Shown: positions 23,528 through 31,047 of the stretch, one piece after another
How the letters are laid out: every line of letters starts with the position of its first letter
Position numbering within the stretch: the stretch's first letter is position 1
Assembly: GCA_964614535.1 (NCBI GenBank)
Contig: CAZTOZ010000070.1
Location: 1-34,000 of the forward strand
DNA from: JALSHZ01 sp964614535
GTDB taxonomy: Bacteria > Pseudomonadota > Gammaproteobacteria > UWMA-0217
Length of the DNA: 34,000 bases
Reading direction: 5' to 3'
Notes under the pieces: generated by a model
Told to the model about the DNA's origin: nothing
Database searches by the model: none
The model's input: only the letters and a program-made list of their open reading frames with translations
Made by a program: the position numbers and the translations under genes

Positions 23528-23569
23528 GGTTTGTGCGGCCGCCGTTGCCTCCGGTCGCCGCATTCGGCG

Positions 23570-23578
23570 TGATAGACT
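23570..23578 (+). promoter_or_regulatory. Candidate extended -10 promoter of engB
   Basis: TGATAGACT is an extended -10-like element 33 nt before the engB ATG. No good -35 is at the usual spacing (TTGCCT at 23545-23550 is 22 nt away). Confidence 0.4.
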
Positions 23579-23610
23579 CCGCGCCTGCTATCGCATGGCT
23601 GCCCGTAACG

Positions 23611-24210
23611 ATGAAGATTCCCTACCAGTCCGCTTCCTTCTCCATCAGCTGTGCCGCGCCGGCCCAGTTTCCGCCGGCCACCGGCCCCGAGGTCGCTTTT
23701 GCCGGGCGTTCCAACTCGGGCAAGTCGAGTACGCTCAACCGCCTTTGTCGGCAGCGCAAGCTGGCGCATGTGAGCAAGACGCCGGGCCGCACCCAGATGA
23801 TCAACTTCTTCACGCTGGCCAATGGGGCGCAGCTCGTCGATCTGCCGGGCTACGGGTTTGCCAGAGTGCCGGAGAAGGAACGGCGGCGCTGGGGCCAGCT
23901 CATCGAGGCCTATCTGCATGGCCGGGAAGCGCTGCGTGGGCTGGTCATCGTCATGGATATCCGCCATCCGCTGACCGACCACGACTGGCAGATGCTCGCC
24001 TGGTGCGCCGGGGAGGGGTTGCCGGCGCACATTCTTCTGAACAAGGCCGACAAGCTCAAGCGCGGGGCGATGCAGAAGGCGTTGATGGCGGTGCGGCGCA
24101 AGCTCGAGGCGGAAGGGGTCGAGGCAACGGTGCAGACCTTCTCTGCCAGCAGTGGTCTGGGGTTGGAGGCGCTGCATGCCCGGTTGGGCGAGTGGCTGGC
24201 GTCCGAGTGA
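23611..24210 (+). CDS. engB: Ribosome-biogenesis GTPase EngB (YsxC/YihA)
   Basis: A 199-residue P-loop GTPase required for large-subunit maturation. G1 is AGRSNSGKSS at residues 31-40. The G2 region is KTPGRTQMINFF, G3 is LVDLPGYGFARV, G4 is LLNKADKLKRG and G5 is TFSASSGLGL. Length is in the usual range. ATG 23611 fits the N-terminus of the family (an upstream in-frame start adds 31 residues without similarity). It is convergent with polA, as in E. coli, with a small-RNA candidate between. Confidence 0.94.
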   Translation: MKIPYQSASFSISCAAPAQFPPATGPEVAFAGRSNSGKSSTLNRLCRQRKLAHVSKTPGRTQMINFFTLANGAQLVDLPGYGFARVPEKERRRWGQLIEAYLHGREALRGLVIVMDIRHPLTDHDWQMLAWCAGEGLPAHILLNKADKLKRGAMQKALMAVRRKLEAEGVEATVQTFSASSGLGLEALHARLGEWLASE

Positions 24211-24258
24211 AGGCTGTCGCGGTTTCGTCAGGGCGGTTGCCCCGCGGGGTGAAACTGT

Positions 24259-24277
24259 GACGTCGTCCGATGACGTC
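24259..24277 (+). other. Hairpin after engB
   Basis: Two GACGTC copies, 7 nt apart, form an inverted repeat 48 nt after the engB stop. No U-run follows, so it may be a 3'-end stability element. Confidence 0.4.
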
Positions 24278-24309
24278 TGACGGTGGTGTGGGGGATGATG
24301 CCGGCAGGC

Positions 24310-24345
24310 AAAAAAAAAGCCCCGGCCAAAGCGGATAGGCCGGGG
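24310..24345 (-). terminator. Strong Rho-independent terminator of the small-RNA candidate
   Basis: In the - direction CCCCGGCC and GGCCGGGG form an 8-bp stem around a 10-nt loop, followed by a C and nine U. The opposite direction lacks a U-run. Confidence 0.93.
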
Positions 24346-24433
24346 TAATTCTACGGCTCGACTTGGGGATTCGAGCCAACCCCCGCTCAGGGAGGATAGC
24401 GGGGAAGCGCTGGGCTTAAGCGCTTGTTAACAC
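24310..24433 (-). ncRNA. Candidate small regulatory RNA in the polA-engB gap (Spot 42/ErsA position)
   Basis: About 124 nt on the - strand, from a promoter at 24439-24466 to a strong terminator ending at 24310. In transcript order it has four hairpins. H1 (24425-24405) has a 7-bp AAGCGCU/AGCGCUU stem with loop UAAGCCC. H2 (24404-24381) has a 7-bp CCCCGCU/AGCGGGG stem with loop AUCCUCCCUG. H3 (24377-24355) has a 7-bp GGCUCGA/UCGAGCC stem with loop AUCCCCAAG. H4 is the terminator. The three first loops all hold runs of C, and H2 contains CCUCCC, complementary to Shine-Dalgarno sequences. No ORF of note lies within. Enteric spf and Pseudomonas ersA lie at the same locus and in the same direction. 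Orthology is not established, as I see no sequence match. Confidence 0.8.
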
Positions 24434-24438
24434 GACAC

Positions 24439-24466
24439 AGTTTAGCACAGAGAATGCTGTGCTCAA
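24439..24466 (-). promoter_or_regulatory. Sigma70 extended -10 promoter of the small RNA
   Basis: On the - strand TTGAGC (24466-24461) is separated by 16 nt from TAAACT (24444-24439), which is preceded by TGC, making an extended -10. An A/T-rich tract upstream (about 24468-24485) could be an UP element. Confidence 0.75.
24445..24462. promoter_or_regulatory. Palindromic operator-like element within the small-RNA promoter
   Basis: GCACAG-AGAATG-CTGTGC is an 18-bp inverted repeat with perfect 6-bp arms. It fills the spacer between -35 and -10, where a repressor dimer would block transcription. I cannot assign the factor. Confidence 0.6.
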
Positions 24467-24511
24467 TAAAAAAATGTAAATTTCAAGGAACCGCGTCACA
24501 TTTTGGCTGTT

Positions 24512-24533
24512 GCCCCGGCCGAACAGGCCGGGC
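24512..24533 (-). other. GC-rich hairpin directly after polA
   Basis: CCCGGCC/GGCCGGG with a 5-nt loop follows the polA stop at once. The downstream - strand sequence has no U-run, so it is a weak terminator at best, or an RNA 3'-end stability element. Confidence 0.5.
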
Positions 24534-24534
24534 T

Positions 24535-27228
24535 TCAGTGTGCCTCGTCCCAGTTCTCGCCAATACCGGTGTCGGCCACCAGGGGCACCTTCAGGGCCGC
24601 CGCCGACTCCATGATGGCAGCGATCTTTCGCGCCAGCGCCTCGGCGTCCTCCCTGGCGGTCTCGAAGACCAGCTCGTCGTGTACCTGCATGATCATCAGC
24701 GCATCGCCGCCGTCGTTCTGTAGCCAGTCGTCCACCCGGATCATCGCCATTTTGATGATGTCCGCGGCGGTGCCCTGCATCGGTGCGTTGATGGCGGTGC
24801 GTTCGGCGTACTGGCGGCGCTGGTTGTTGCGTGAGTTGATGTCCGGCAGGTAGAGGCGGCGGCCGAACACGGTTTCCACATAGCCCTGTTCGTGGGCCAA
24901 CTGGCGTGTCGATTCCATGTATTCCCTGACGCCGGGATAGCGGGCGAAGTAGCGGTCGATGTATTCCTGCGCCTCGTTGCGGCCGATGCCGAGCTGTTTG
25001 GCCAGGCCAAACGCCGACATGCCGTAGATCAGACCGAAGTTGATCGCTTTGGCGTTGCGGCGCAGTGCCGGGTCGATGTGGTCGGGGTCGCCGCCGAAGA
25101 CCTCGGCCGCGGTGGCGGCATGGATGTCGCGTCCTTCGGCAAACGCCTGGAGCAGCCCCTCGTCGCCGGAGAGGTGCGCCATGATGCGGAGCTCGATCTG
25201 CGAGTAGTCCACGGCGACGATGCAGCGGCCCGCTGGTGCGGTGAATGCCTGACGGATGCGGCGGCCCTCCTCGGTACGGACCGGGATGTTCTGCAGGTTG
25301 GGGTCGGAGGACGACAGCCTGCCAGTGGCGGTCACCGCCTGGTGATAGGAGGTGTGTACCCGGCCGGTTCGGGGGTCGATCAGCTCTGGCAGCTTGTCGG
25401 TGTAGGTGGATTTGAGCTTGGCCAGGGCGCGGTGTTCCAGAATCAGCTTTGGCAGCTCATAGCTCAGTGCCAGCTCTTGCAGCACGTCCTCGGCCGTCGA
25501 TGGCTGTCCCTTGGGGGTCTTGCGAATCACCGGCAGCCCCAGTTCGTCGAACAGGATCTGCTGCAGCTGCTTGGGTGAGCCGAGGTTGAAGGGATGGCCG
25601 GCGGCCTCGTGGGCCTGCTGTTCGATCTCTTGCAGGCGCCTGGCCAGTTCGGCGGAGTGCTTGCGCAGCAGGTCGGCGTCGATATGGACGCCGTTGCGCT
25701 CGACCTTCGAGAGCACCGGGATCAGCGGAATCTCGATGGTCCGGTAGAGTCGTTCGAGAGCCGGGATCGCCTGTAGTTGTGGCCAGAGGTGATGGTGCAG
25801 CCGCAGGCACATGTCGGCATCCTCGGCGGCGTAGGGGGTGGCCTTCTCCACTTCCACCTCGTTGAAGCGCAGCTGTTTGGCCCCCTTCTTGCCGGCCACG
25901 TCCTCGAAGTGGATGTTCTCGTGGCCGAGATACTTCTCGCAAAGGGTGTCGAGATCGTGCCGGCTCGACGTGGCGTTGAGGACGTAGGACTCCATCATCG
26001 TATCGTGGCGGATGCCGCGCAGCGTCACGCCGTGGTTGCCCAGCACGTTACGGTCGTATTTGAGGTGGTGGCCGATCTTGGCCTTCTGCTCGTCCTCCAG
26101 CAGCGGCCGCAGCCGTTCCAGCACCCACGTTCGTTCCAGTTGCGGCGGTGCGCCGGGATAGTCGTGGGCCAGCGGGAGATAGACGGCCTTGCCCGGCTCG
26201 ACCGCGAACGACAGCCCGACCACTTCCGCCTTCATGTAGTCGATGTCGGTGGTCTCGGTGTCGACGGCGATCAGTTCGGCGCGCTCCAGCGTCTCCAGCA
26301 ACTCGGCAAAGTCCGTCTCACTGGTGATGGCGCGATAGTCGCCGTCGCTCTGGGGCGCCTCGTCGCTGCCCTGGTTCAGCTCTTTCAGCCAGGTGACGAA
26401 CTCGAGATCCTGGTACTGCTGTCGCAAGGCCGCCTCGTCGGGGGGCTGGATCGCCAGGTCGTCGATCGACTCCCGCAGTGGCACGTCCAGCCGGATCGTC
26501 ACCAGCGCCTGTGACAGCGGCAACTGTTCCAGCGCCTTGCGCAGGTTCTCGCCCACCTTGCCGCCGATCTCGTCGGCGTGTTCGATCACCCCCGCCAGTG
26601 AGCCATACTTCTCCAGCCATTTGGCGGCGGTCTTGGGCCCCACCTTCTCGACCCCCGGAATGTTGTCGGAGGTGTCGCCCACCAGCGTCAGGTAGTCGAT
26701 GATCCGCTCCGGCGGTACGCCGAACTTGGCGACGACGCCGTCGCGGTCGAGCCGGCGGTCGGTCATCGTGTCGATCAGCGTGATGCGATCGTCCACCAGT
26801 TGCGCCATGTCCTTGTCGCCGGTGGAGATCACCACGTCGAAGCCCTGCTCGCGCGCCTGCCTCGCCAGCGTGCCAATGACGTCGTCGGCCTCCACCCCTT
26901 CCTCGACGATCACCGGAATCCCCAGTGCCCGGATCATCGCGTGCAGCGGCTCGATCTGCGTGGCCAGCTCGTCGGGCATCGGCGGCCGGGTGGCCTTGTA
27001 TTGATCGTAGAGCTCGTCGCGGAAGGTCTTGCCCTTGGCGTCGAAGACCACCGCCATGTGGGTTGGCTGGTATTCCCGCAGCAGTTTTTTGACCATGCTC
27101 ACCACCCCGCGCACCGCACCGGTCGGGCGACCGTCGCTGGTGGTCAGCGCCGGCAGTGCATGGAATGCGCGGTAGAGATAGGAGGAGCCGTCGACGAGAA
27201 TCAGGGGCGGATGTTTGGGGTCTGTCAT
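24535..27228 (-). CDS. polA: DNA polymerase I, full length
   Basis: An 897-residue three-domain enzyme (E. coli: 928). The 5'-3' exonuclease/FEN domain (about 1-290) starts with LILVDGSSYLYRAFHALP and has EEGVEADDVIGTLA and STGDKDMAQLV. The 3'-5' proofreading domain keeps its acidic residues in AVDTETTDI (Exo I), GHHLKYDRNVLG (Exo II) and YAAEDADM (Exo III), so it looks active. The polymerase domain has motif A VAVDYSQIELRIMAHLSGD, the motif B (O helix) RNAKAINFGLIYG and motif C MQVHDELVFE. It repairs DNA and removes Okazaki primers. The gene is followed by the small-RNA candidate and is divergent from the LOG-family gene. Confidence 0.97.
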   Translation of the reverse strand: MTDPKHPPLILVDGSSYLYRAFHALPALTTSDGRPTGAVRGVVSMVKKLLREYQPTHMAVVFDAKGKTFRDELYDQYKATRPPMPDELATQIEPLHAMIRALGIPVIVEEGVEADDVIGTLARQAREQGFDVVISTGDKDMAQLVDDRITLIDTMTDRRLDRDGVVAKFGVPPERIIDYLTLVGDTSDNIPGVEKVGPKTAAKWLEKYGSLAGVIEHADEIGGKVGENLRKALEQLPLSQALVTIRLDVPLRESIDDLAIQPPDEAALRQQYQDLEFVTWLKELNQGSDEAPQSDGDYRAITSETDFAELLETLERAELIAVDTETTDIDYMKAEVVGLSFAVEPGKAVYLPLAHDYPGAPPQLERTWVLERLRPLLEDEQKAKIGHHLKYDRNVLGNHGVTLRGIRHDTMMESYVLNATSSRHDLDTLCEKYLGHENIHFEDVAGKKGAKQLRFNEVEVEKATPYAAEDADMCLRLHHHLWPQLQAIPALERLYRTIEIPLIPVLSKVERNGVHIDADLLRKHSAELARRLQEIEQQAHEAAGHPFNLGSPKQLQQILFDELGLPVIRKTPKGQPSTAEDVLQELALSYELPKLILEHRALAKLKSTYTDKLPELIDPRTGRVHTSYHQAVTATGRLSSSDPNLQNIPVRTEEGRRIRQAFTAPAGRCIVAVDYSQIELRIMAHLSGDEGLLQAFAEGRDIHAATAAEVFGGDPDHIDPALRRNAKAINFGLIYGMSAFGLAKQLGIGRNEAQEYIDRYFARYPGVREYMESTRQLAHEQGYVETVFGRRLYLPDINSRNNQRRQYAERTAINAPMQGTAADIIKMAMIRVDDWLQNDGGDALMIMQVHDELVFETAREDAEALARKIAAIMESAAALKVPLVADTGIGENWDEAH

Positions 27229-27329
27229 GGTGGTGGTTCGTTGCTCATAATGAGGGAAGGGCGGCGATTGCCGTGTAGAATGTCGCGCAGATTTGGCGCA
27301 GATACTACCACTTCAAGGAACCGATCCCG

Positions 27330-28055
27330 ATGAATCACAACAACGGCAAGACCCATCCGGGCATGCTGCCGGTGGACGACACCGAGCTGACCCACGAGAG
27401 CTGGAAGATCTTCCAGATCATGGGGGAGTTCGTCGAGGGCTTCGAGCGGTTGGCGCGGATCAAGCCATCGGTCAGCATCTTCGGCTCGGCGCGGACGCCG
27501 GAGGACCACCCCGACTACCAGATGGCCGAGGAGATCGCCTACCAGCTCTCCGATGCCGGTTTCGCCATCGTCAGCGGGGGTGGCCCCGGCATCATGGAGG
27601 CGGCCAACAAGGGGGCTCAGCGTGGCAAGTCGCCCAGCATCGGGCTCAACATCAAGCTGCCGCAAGAGCAGGAGGGCAATCCCTATCAGGACATTGCGCT
27701 GTCGTTCCGGCACTTCTTTTCGCGCAAGGTGATGTTCGTCAAGTACGCCTCCGCCTATGTGGTGCTGCCGGGCGGGTTCGGCACGCTGGACGAGCTGGCG
27801 GAGATGCTGACACTGGTGCAGACCGGCAAGTCGCGTCGTATCCCGATCATCCTGGTCAACCGGCGGTTCTGGGCGGGGCTCTTGTCGTGGTTCGAGCAGA
27901 CGCTGGTCACCGAGGGGACGATCTCACCCGAGGACATGGAGCTGTTCACCGTGGTCGATTCGCCAGCCGATGTGGTCAATGCCATCTTCGACTACTACCA
28001 GAAGCGGGGGTTCGAGCCGACCTCGGTGGAGAAGCAGAAGCTGCGGGAGCTTTGA
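27330..28055 (+). CDS. LOG-family nucleotide 5'-monophosphate phosphoribohydrolase-like protein
   Basis: A 241-residue Rossmann-like protein of the LOG (lysine decarboxylase-named) family. The signatures SGGGPGIMEAANKGA and PGGFGTLDE form the nucleotide-ribose site; an R in FSRKVMF is also conserved. Proteins of this family split the N-glycosidic bond of nucleoside monophosphates, including cytokinin ribotides; they are not lysine decarboxylases. The start is ATG 27330. The stop TGA overlaps the next ATG (TGATG), coupling it to a cation transporter gene. Substrate range is not readable. Confidence 0.88.
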   Translation: MNHNNGKTHPGMLPVDDTELTHESWKIFQIMGEFVEGFERLARIKPSVSIFGSARTPEDHPDYQMAEEIAYQLSDAGFAIVSGGGPGIMEAANKGAQRGKSPSIGLNIKLPQEQEGNPYQDIALSFRHFFSRKVMFVKYASAYVVLPGGFGTLDELAEMLTLVQTGKSRRIPIILVNRRFWAGLLSWFEQTLVTEGTISPEDMELFTVVDSPADVVNAIFDYYQKRGFEPTSVEKQKLREL

Positions 28056-29209
28056 TGGCGCCCATCGACGACAACAGCGATGAGCCCACCCGCCTGGAGA
28101 CGACCCGCCGGGTGACGCTGGTCGGCGCCGGTGTCAATGCGTTACTGGCGCTGGCGCAGTTGGTCGGCGGCTTCTTCACCCACTCTCAGGCGCTGATCGC
28201 CGATGGCGTCCATACGCTGTCCGATCTGGCCAGTGACTTCATCGTACTGGTGGCCGCGCACGAGGCCCACCGGGATGCCGACGAGGAGCACCCCTATGGA
28301 CACGGTCGTATCGAGACGCTCGCCACCGGTGTGCTCGGGCTCGGACTGGTCGTCGTCGGCATTGGCATCGGCTGGGACGCGGCCGACCGGCTGCTCCATC
28401 CCGAACGGCTGCTCAACCCGACGCCGATGGCGTTGTTCTTCGCGGCGCTGGCGGTGCTGTCGAAAGAGGGGCTCTACCATTACACACGCCGGGTGGCCAA
28501 GAAGATCCGCTCCGCCATGCTGGAGGCCAATGCCTGGCACCATCGCTCTGACGCGATCTCATCGTTGCTGGTCATCGTTGGCATCGTCGCCAGTCTGCTG
28601 GGGGTCGAGGGCGCCGATGCCTGGGCCGCCATCGGCGTGGCACTTTTCATCGTCCATATCGGCGGCCGCCTGTTGTGGCAAAGCGGTCAGGAGCTGATCG
28701 ACGCCAGCCTCGACGACGAGGTGTTGCAGCGGACCCAGGAGGTGATCCAGAGCGTCGATGGCGTCGTCAGCATGCATCTGCTGCGTACCCGCAAGAGCGG
28801 GGGCAATGCCTTTGCTGACGTCCATATCCAGGTGCCGTCGCGAATCAGCGTTTCCGAGGGGCATCAGATCGCCGAAGCGGTGCGCAAGGCCATCGTCGAC
28901 AAGATCGACGAGATCACCGACGTCACCATCCACACCGATCCGGAGGACGATGCGCTGGCCAAGCCGAACGATCATCTGCCGCTACGGGACGAGGTGGTCG
29001 GCCAGCTCCGGCGCCGTTGGTTGTCGTTGCCGCTGTACGACGATATCGAAAACATCGACCTCCACTACCTCGACGGCCGCATCGACGTCGATGTCTACTT
29101 GCCGCTCAAGTGGGCCGACAACCCCGACGGGGTGCTCGACGAGCTGGAGCGGTTGGGGGCGTCGGTCGTTCATGTGGACAAGGTCCGGATTTTCTTCACT
29201 CGCGCCTGA
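28055..29209 (+). CDS. Cation diffusion facilitator family transporter (FieF/MamM-like)
   Basis: A 384-residue inner-membrane divalent-metal/proton antiporter. Four to six hydrophobic helices precede a cytoplasmic C-terminal domain. The two HxxxD metal-site motifs are ADGVHTLSDLASD (TM2) and AWHHRSDAISS (TM5). HPYGHGRIE follows TM2. The C-terminal domain (about 225 on) starts at SVDGVVSMHLLRTRKSG and is extended by roughly 90 residues, longer than E. coli FieF (300 residues). The extension may be an added CDF-type dimerisation repeat. Metal choice (Fe, Zn, Mn, Co) is not clear from sequence. The stop is immediately followed by an NtrC box. Confidence 0.9.
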   Translation: MAPIDDNSDEPTRLETTRRVTLVGAGVNALLALAQLVGGFFTHSQALIADGVHTLSDLASDFIVLVAAHEAHRDADEEHPYGHGRIETLATGVLGLGLVVVGIGIGWDAADRLLHPERLLNPTPMALFFAALAVLSKEGLYHYTRRVAKKIRSAMLEANAWHHRSDAISSLLVIVGIVASLLGVEGADAWAAIGVALFIVHIGGRLLWQSGQELIDASLDDEVLQRTQEVIQSVDGVVSMHLLRTRKSGGNAFADVHIQVPSRISVSEGHQIAEAVRKAIVDKIDEITDVTIHTDPEDDALAKPNDHLPLRDEVVGQLRRRWLSLPLYDDIENIDLHYLDGRIDVDVYLPLKWADNPDGVLDELERLGASVVHVDKVRIFFTRA

Positions 29210-29226
29210 TGCACCATCTTGGTGCG
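29210..29226 (+). promoter_or_regulatory. NtrC binding site 1 (glnA enhancer)
   Basis: TGCACCA-TCT-TGGTGCG matches the NtrC consensus TGCACCA-N3-TGGTGCA with one base different. It begins right after the upstream CDF stop codon, and its centre is about 170 nt before the predicted glnA start site. Confidence 0.9.
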
Positions 29227-29240
29227 TTTTTTGCCGGCCA

Positions 29241-29257
29241 TGCACCATTTTGGTGCG
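29241..29257 (+). promoter_or_regulatory. NtrC binding site 2 (glnA enhancer)
   Basis: TGCACCA-TTT-TGGTGCG is a near-consensus NtrC box whose centre lies 31 nt from site 1, three helical turns. Both are on one face of the DNA, as at enteric glnA enhancers, and allow cooperative NtrC binding. Confidence 0.9.
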
Positions 29258-29360
29258 TGTGCTGGCCGGGCGCCGCGCCCAATAGCCCGGCCCGCCTTGC
29301 GGGTAACCCGGTTTGTTGGCATTCTTGCGGTCGCTATTTGTCCGTGACCCTGTTCGCGTT

Positions 29361-29378
29361 TTGGCAGGGATCTTGCTT
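29361..29378 (+). promoter_or_regulatory. Sigma54 promoter of glnA
   Basis: TTGGCAGGGATCTTGCTT fits TGGCAC-N5-TTGC, with GG at 29363-29364 and GC at 29375-29376 separated by 10 nt. The start site would be near 29388, about 70 nt before the glnA ATG, with the NtrC boxes at about -139 and -170. Confidence 0.92.
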
Positions 29379-29458
29379 CAACCGGTTTCATATTCCGATT
29401 CCTGAATCCTGATTCCGGAATTGTCTCAACCACTCTCTCTCGATTTTGGAGGAACACC

Positions 29459-30868
29459 ATGTCAGCTAGTGACGTACTCAACATGATGAAGGAAAACGAC
29501 GTCAAATACGTCGATCTTCGTTTTACAGACACCATCGGCAAAGAACAGCACGTTACCATCCCCGCCCGTGAAGTGGACGAGGACTTCTTCGAGGACGGCA
29601 AGATGTTCGACGGTTCCTCCATCGCCGGTTGGAAAGGCATCAACGAGTCGGACATGATCCTGATGCCGGATGCCGACACCGCCGTCATGGATCCCTTCTT
29701 CCAGGACGCCACGATGATTCTGCGCTGCGATGTCGTCGAGCCGAGCAACATGCAGGGTTACGAGCGTGATCCCCGTTCCGTCGCCAAGCGCGCCGAGGAG
29801 TATCTCAAGTCCACCGGCATCGGCGACGCCGCCTATTTCGGTCCCGAGCCTGAGTTCTTCGTCTTCGACGACGTCCGTTGGGGTGCCAGCATGGGCAACT
29901 CCTTCTACAAGGTCGATTCCGACGAGGCCGAGTGGAACTCCGAAAAGGTCTTCGAGGATGGCAACATCGGTCACCGGCCTGGCGTCAAGGGTGGCTACTT
30001 CCCGGTTCCGCCGGTCGATTCGCTGCAGGATCTCCGCGCCGCCATGTGTGAGGTGATGGAGGAGATGGGCGTCGAGGTGGAGGTACACCACCACGAGGTG
30101 GCCACCGCTGGTCAGTGCGAGATCGGCACCAGGTTTGACACCTTGGTCAAGCGTGCCGACCAGAACCAGATCCTCAAATACTGTGTACACAATGTTGCTC
30201 ACAACTATGGTAAAACGGCAACCTTCATGCCCAAGCCACTGGTGGGTGACAATGGCAATGGCATGCACGTCCACCAGTCGCTCTCCAAGAATGGGGAGAA
30301 CCTCTTCGCCGGCGATCTCTACGGTGGCCTGAGCGAGACCGCGCTGTTCTATATTGGCGGCATCATCAAGCACGCCCGTGCGCTCAATGCCTTCACCAAT
30401 GCATCGACCAACAGCTACAAGCGTCTGGTACCGGGTTTCGAGGCGCCGGTCATGCTGGCCTATTCGGCGCGTAACCGCTCTGCTTCCATCCGGATTCCGT
30501 TCGTCTCCAATCCAAAAGGGCGTCGCATCGAGGTCCGCTTCCCCGATCCGACGGCCAACCCTTACCTCGCCTTCGCTGCAATGCTGATGGCCGGCCTGGA
30601 CGGCATCCAGAACAAGATCCATCCGGGCGACGCCATGGACAAGGATCTGTACGACCTGCCGCCGGAAGAGGAAGCCGCCATCCCGACCGTGGCTTACTCG
30701 CTCGATCAGGCGCTCGATGCGTTGAACAACGACCGCGAGTTCCTGATGGCGGGCGGCGTGTTCACCGACGACATGATCTCGGCCTACATCGATCTGAAAA
30801 TGGAAGAGGTCACCCGTCTGCGCATGAGCACCACGCCGGAAGAGTTCGACATGTACTACTCCTGCTGA
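29459..30868 (+). CDS. glnA: Glutamine synthetase type I (GSI-beta)
   Basis: A 469-residue enzyme that makes glutamine from glutamate, ammonia and ATP, as a dodecamer. The beta-grasp domain has FTDTIGKEQHVTIPA and MFDGSSIAGWKGI. The catalytic domain has FGPEPEFFVFDDV, HHEVATAGQCEI, NGNGMHVHQSL and NPKGRRIEVRFPDPTANPYL. DLYDLPPEE contains the adenylylation tyrosine Y398, so GlnE control is expected. The ATG has GGAGG upstream. It is monocistronic in outline: a sigma54 promoter with two NtrC boxes in front and a strong terminator after. Confidence 0.98.
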   Translation: MSASDVLNMMKENDVKYVDLRFTDTIGKEQHVTIPAREVDEDFFEDGKMFDGSSIAGWKGINESDMILMPDADTAVMDPFFQDATMILRCDVVEPSNMQGYERDPRSVAKRAEEYLKSTGIGDAAYFGPEPEFFVFDDVRWGASMGNSFYKVDSDEAEWNSEKVFEDGNIGHRPGVKGGYFPVPPVDSLQDLRAAMCEVMEEMGVEVEVHHHEVATAGQCEIGTRFDTLVKRADQNQILKYCVHNVAHNYGKTATFMPKPLVGDNGNGMHVHQSLSKNGENLFAGDLYGGLSETALFYIGGIIKHARALNAFTNASTNSYKRLVPGFEAPVMLAYSARNRSASIRIPFVSNPKGRRIEVRFPDPTANPYLAFAAMLMAGLDGIQNKIHPGDAMDKDLYDLPPEEEAAIPTVAYSLDQALDALNNDREFLMAGGVFTDDMISAYIDLKMEEVTRLRMSTTPEEFDMYYSC

Positions 30869-30925
30869 AGCGCGGTCGTCTCGACCATCGTATCGGTTCG
30901 TCCCTCTCTTGGGATGGGCCGATGC

Positions 30926-30954
30926 AAAAAGCCCCCGAGACCGGGGGCTTTTTT
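30926..30954 (+). terminator. Rho-independent terminator of glnA
   Basis: GCCCCCG (30931-30937) and CGGGGGC (30942-30948) pair around AGAC, flanked by five A before and six T after. It lies 58 nt after the glnA stop. Confidence 0.96.
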
Positions 30955-31010
30955 GTTTCGGCTGCTTTGGCGACTGTCGCGGGGTGGGTGCCGTTGATGC
31001 CCCCCCGGTT

Positions 31011-31039
31011 TTGCCTGTGATCCTGATTCACGTTAGATT
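31011..31039 (+). promoter_or_regulatory. Sigma70 promoter of the DUF4124-ntrBC operon
   Basis: TTGCCT (31011-31016) and TAGATT (31034-31039) are 17 nt apart. The start would fall at about 31046-31048, almost on the DUF4124 ATG (31048), and no Shine-Dalgarno sequence precedes that ATG. Confidence 0.6.
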
Positions 31040-31047
31040 TACTTCCG

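Noticed and set aside
24355..24380. tRNA T-arm-like sequence (CTCGAATCCCC on the - strand)
   Set aside because: No acceptor, D or anticodon arms surround it; it is hairpin 3 of the small-RNA candidate.
24445..24462. LexA or CRP site in the small-RNA promoter
   Set aside because: Arms are GCACAG...CTGTGC, not CTGT...ACAG and not TGTGA...TCACA.
24512..24533. Terminator directly after polA
   Set aside because: The stem is strong, but no U-run follows in the polA direction, so it was kept only as a hairpin.
27244..27254. CTCATAATGAG palindrome between polA and the LOG gene
   Set aside because: Arms of 5 bp in a 100-nt gap are within chance expectation, and promoter elements around it are weak.
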